Shown: positions 61,539-64,000 of the stretch, one piece after another
How positions within the stretch are numbered: the first letter of the stretch is position 1
Layout of the letters: each line of letters starts with the position of its first letter
NCBI GenBank assembly: GCA_029261925.1
Contig: JAJDAJ010000017.1
Location: forward strand, 1-64,000
DNA: 64,000 bases
Reading direction: 5' to 3'
Origin: Deltaproteobacteria bacterium
Lineage (GTDB): Bacteria > Myxococcota_A > UBA9160 > SZUA-336
Position numbers and translations under genes: made by a program
The notes under the pieces: model-generated
What the model saw: only the letters and a program-made list of their open reading frames with translations
Database searches by the model: none
What the model was told of the DNA's origin: nothing

Positions 61539-61728
61539 CGTGATGAGCCCTCCGTTCGGCCGGCGTTCTCGGCCAGGTTGCGACGTCGACCAGCATAGAA
61601 GACGCGGACCGGGTGCGGGTCCTTCAGCGGGGCGGCGGCGGCTCGTGACGACATCCCGCGGTCCGGCCGGGCGCGCCGACGGGTGGCCGGCCCGCGCAGC
61701 GGCGCCATGGAAAGGCGCGGAGGAGCAG

Positions 61729-63378
61729 ATGGAAGCGATGCAGCCCGTACCCTTCCGCAACTGGTTCCTCGATCGTGTCGAGGACGATCACACCGCGATC
61801 CTGTTCGAGGATCAGTCCTGGAGCTACCGCGAGGCCGTGCAGGCCGGTGCAGAGCGGGCCGCCTTCATGCTCGCCGGACGCGGGGCAGGGCCGCTGCACG
61901 TCGGGGTTCTCCTCGAGAACGTGCCGGAGTTCTGGTTCTGGCTGGCCGCCGCAGCGCTCTCGGGCGGGGTCGTGGTCGGGATCAACCCGACGCGGCGCGG
62001 AGCCGAGCTGGCGCGCGACATCCAGCACACGGACTGCCAGTGGATCGTCACGGAGCAGAAGCACCGCGAGCTGCTCGAGGGGATGGAGCTCGAGGCGCCG
62101 ATCCTGGAGATCGACGGGGATGCGTATGCATCGGTGCTCGCGCCCTTCGCGGGAGCGCCGGTCCCCGACGTCGACGTCGCCCCGGACGACTGCATGCTGC
62201 TCATCTTCACCTCGGGAACGAGCGGATCGCCGAAGGCCGTGATCTGCAGCCAGCGCAAGGTGTCGCTCTCCGCGCAGAACGTCGCCCGCATCGCCCGGCT
62301 CGACCGGCAGACCGTGTCCTACGTGGCGATGCCCATGTTCCACAGCAACTGCCTGTTCATGGGCTGGGGCCCGGCGATCGTGGCGGGCGGGACCACGGTG
62401 CTGCGGCGACGCTTCTCCGCGTCGTCCGCGCTTCCGGACATCCGCCGCTACGGGTGCAACTACTTCAGCTACGTCGGGAAGCCGCTCTCGTACATCCTCG
62501 CGCAGCCCGAGCGGCCCGACGATGCGGACAACCCGCTCACGCTGGTCTTCGGGAACGAGGCGGCAGACCTGGACATCGAGCGCTTCAGCAAGCGCTTCGA
62601 CGTGCCGGTCCTCGACGCCTACGGCTCGACCGAGGGCGGCGCCGTGGTCTCGCGGGTCGCGGGAATGCCGAAGGGCTCCCTCGGGCGGGGTGCCCCCGAG
62701 CTCAAGATCCTGGACCCGGAGACGGGGCAGGAGTGTCCGCCCGCCGTCCTCGATGCGCAGGGGCGGCTTCGCAACGCCGAGGAGGCGATCGGTGAGCTCG
62801 TGAACACCGCGGGCGTGGCGCTCTTCGAGGGCTACTACAGGAACGACGAGGCCAACGAGAAGCGCACGCGGCACGGCTGGTACTGGACGGGAGATCTCGC
62901 CTACCGGGACGCCGACGGGTTCATCTACTTCGCGGGTCGCGACTTCGAGTGGCTGCGCGTGGACGGCGAGAACTTCTCCGCGGCGCCGATCGAGCGGATC
63001 CTCGCGCGCTATCCCGGCGTGGTGCTCGCGGCCGTCTACGCGGTGCCGGACGAGGGGGTGGGCGATCAGGTGATGGCCGCCCTCGAGATGCGGGATCCCG
63101 GGGCCTTCGACCCCGACGCCTTCGACGCGTTCCTCGCGGAGCAGGCGGACCTGGGGACCAAGTGGACCCCACGCTACGTGAGAATCAGTCTCGCGCTTCC
63201 GGTGACGCAGACCAGCAAGGTGCAGAAGCGCCAGCTCCGCTCCGAGCGCTGGGAGTGCGAGGATCCCGTCTGGTTCAGGTCGGCGAAGGCCGACGGTCTC
63301 CGGCGCCTGGAGCCCGGGGATCGAGAGGCGCTCCGTGCCGCATTCGCGGCGCGCGGACGCGAGTCGCTGCTCGTCTGA
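61729..63378 (+). CDS. AMP-forming acyl-CoA ligase/synthetase
   Basis: This enzyme has 549 residues (ATG 61729) or 546 from ATG 61738. GGAGGAG lies close to the first start. The ATP-binding P-loop FTSGTSGSPKA is at 160-170. The adenylate motifs DAYGSTEGG and YWTGDLAYRDADGFIYFAGR follow, and the C-terminal Lys region is TSKVQKRQLR. It activates a carboxylic acid to an acyl-CoA with ATP. It leads two SnoaL-like genes on the plus strand and is divergent from the crotonase-LLM-amidohydrolase operon, so it may start that pathway. Its substrate is unknown. Confidence 0.92.
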   Translation: MEAMQPVPFRNWFLDRVEDDHTAILFEDQSWSYREAVQAGAERAAFMLAGRGAGPLHVGVLLENVPEFWFWLAAAALSGGVVVGINPTRRGAELARDIQHTDCQWIVTEQKHRELLEGMELEAPILEIDGDAYASVLAPFAGAPVPDVDVAPDDCMLLIFTSGTSGSPKAVICSQRKVSLSAQNVARIARLDRQTVSYVAMPMFHSNCLFMGWGPAIVAGGTTVLRRRFSASSALPDIRRYGCNYFSYVGKPLSYILAQPERPDDADNPLTLVFGNEAADLDIERFSKRFDVPVLDAYGSTEGGAVVSRVAGMPKGSLGRGAPELKILDPETGQECPPAVLDAQGRLRNAEEAIGELVNTAGVALFEGYYRNDEANEKRTRHGWYWTGDLAYRDADGFIYFAGRDFEWLRVDGENFSAAPIERILARYPGVVLAAVYAVPDEGVGDQVMAALEMRDPGAFDPDAFDAFLAEQADLGTKWTPRYVRISLALPVTQTSKVQKRQLRSERWECEDPVWFRSAKADGLRRLEPGDREALRAAFAARGRESLLV

Positions 63379-63406
63379 GCGAGCTGCAGTTCACCAGGAG
63401 AATTCC

Positions 63407-63808
63407 ATGCGCCCGACACCCGAGGACCAGGTGGCCATCACCGATCTGCTGGCCCGGTACTGCCTGACTCTCGACCTCGACGACGTGGACGGCTGGGTCG
63501 CCCTGTTCATGCCGGACGCCAGCTACGAGGTGTACGGGCGGTCCTGGGACGGGCACGAGGGACTGCGTCGCATGGTGGGGGCGGCTCCGGGGGGCCTGCA
63601 CCTGGGGGGCCCGCCCGTGATCGACATGATCGACGCCGATCGCGCCCGGACCACGCGGAACCTGCTCTTCATCGACCGGTCCGACGGCATCTCGCGCAGC
63701 GCCGTGTACGTCGACGAGCTGCGAAGAACCGACGACGGCTGGCGCATCGTACACTGCCGGGCGCGCTTCATCGTCGCCGATGGCCTGAGCGATCGACCCG
63801 AGCGCTGA
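63407..63808 (+). CDS. SnoaL-like (NTF2-fold) protein
   Basis: This 133-residue protein shows the SnoaL_4-like pattern: EDQVAITDLLARYCLTLDLDDVDGWVALF, then MPDASYEVYGRSW and TRNLLFIDRSDG, ending in DGWRIVHCRARF. AGGAG five to six bases before ATG 63407 sets the start. It lies 28 bp after the ligase and 27 bp before another SnoaL-like gene. Pairs like this may form hetero-oligomers, as in some steroid and aromatic catabolic clusters, but their function is unknown. Confidence 0.82.
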   Translation: MRPTPEDQVAITDLLARYCLTLDLDDVDGWVALFMPDASYEVYGRSWDGHEGLRRMVGAAPGGLHLGGPPVIDMIDADRARTTRNLLFIDRSDGISRSAVYVDELRRTDDGWRIVHCRARFIVADGLSDRPER

Positions 63809-63835
63809 GGTCGGAACATCTGCAGCACAAAGGCG

Positions 63836-64000
63836 ATGCTCGTGGACACATCCTCCGTGCAGGACCAGCTGGAGATCCGCCAGATCCTGGCCCGGTACTG
63901 CCACCACTGTGACGACGCCGACTTCGGGGCGCTGGTCTCGCTCTTCGCCGCCGACGGTGAGTTCGTCTACGGCGGCAGGGCCTCCCGGGGCAGCGACGAG
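63836..64000 (+). CDS. SnoaL-like protein (partial, runs off window end)
   Basis: The first 55 codons are visible. QDQLEIRQILARYCHHCDDADFGALVSLFAADGEF in pieces matches the start of a SnoaL-like protein, with the Cys-His-His cluster near residue 22. ATG 63836 begins it, and no strong ribosome-binding site is visible. It follows the previous SnoaL gene by 27 bp, so both are probably part of one operon. The C-terminal part is outside the window. Confidence 0.72.
   Translation, partial: MLVDTSSVQDQLEIRQILARYCHHCDDADFGALVSLFAADGEFVYGGRASRGSDE

Noticed and set aside
61539-61728. A promoter pair in the ligase/crotonase divergent spacer
   Set aside because: TTGCGA and TAGAAG on the plus strand are only 12 bp apart, and TATGCT on the minus strand has no -35. 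Not convincing.
1-64000. CRISPR arrays, tRNA or rRNA genes, insertion sequences, integrases
   Set aside because: No direct-repeat arrays, cloverleaf-like segments or transposase motifs were seen by eye. A tRNA or ncRNA search by program was not possible.

Overview
The window is very GC-rich and densely coded on both strands, with about 54 protein genes. I see no rRNA, tRNA, CRISPR array, transposase or phage gene. RND efflux systems with lipoprotein or outer-membrane parts (left edge and 35.1-39.3 kb) point to a two-membrane bacterium. Three glutathione-transferase-like genes and a Coq4 homologue fit a glutathione- and quinone-using, proteobacteria-like cell. Three luciferase-like (LLM) oxidoreductases, a Ddn-type flavin protein, a wax ester synthase and a UPF0182 membrane protein are families best known from actinobacteria. 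That mixture suggests an environmental lineage such as Myxococcota, Binatota or relatives. This is an inference from gene content, not a placement.

Layout. 0-2.4 kb: the start of a heavy-metal efflux operon on the minus strand (small secreted protein, CzcC-like, CzcB-like cut by the window edge). 2.6-10.9 kb: SnoaL-like proteins, a DUF3179 protein, an SDR, a large UPF0182 membrane protein and a 4-hydroxyacetophenone-monooxygenase-like Baeyer-Villiger enzyme. 10.9-15.2 kb: a wax ester synthase/DGAT flanked by two paralogous alpha/beta hydrolases. 15.3-19.1 kb: a TauD dioxygenase, an aldehyde dehydrogenase and a CaiB CoA-transferase. 19.3-24.0 kb: a plus-strand operon of SDR, two aminoglycoside-phosphotransferase-fold kinases, an LLM enzyme and a GST. 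24.1-29.4 kb: an MFS transporter overlapping a Coq4 homologue, then a 1031-residue winged-helix/AAA regulator. 29.5-39.3 kb: a TetR-P450-ACAD-ACAD-amidohydrolase operon, divergent from an RND adaptor and permease. 39.4-46.9 kb: amidohydrolases, GST-like proteins, SDRs, a SnoaL protein and a second TauD enzyme. 47.1-53.7 kb: a Ddn-P450 pair converging on a five-gene operon (LLM, sulfotransferase, TIM-barrel epimerase, DUF1214 protein, MaoC). 53.8-64 kb: a tandem CaiB protein, a second sulfotransferase, and an amidohydrolase/crotonase/LLM cluster divergent from an acyl-CoA ligase and two SnoaL-like genes.

Together this looks like a catabolic island for bulky hydrophobic, partly oxygenated compounds (steroid-, terpenoid- or aromatic-like). 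Such compounds would be hydroxylated by P450s, TauD enzymes and the Baeyer-Villiger enzyme, oxidised by SDRs and flavin enzymes, activated to CoA thioesters, processed by beta-oxidation-type enzymes, and exported or stored as lipid. The substrate cannot be read from the sequence. The points most worth a second look are the paired APH-fold kinases, sulfotransferases embedded in catabolic operons, several enzymes lacking canonical catalytic residues, and a likely frameshift at the 3' end of the TIM-barrel epimerase gene.
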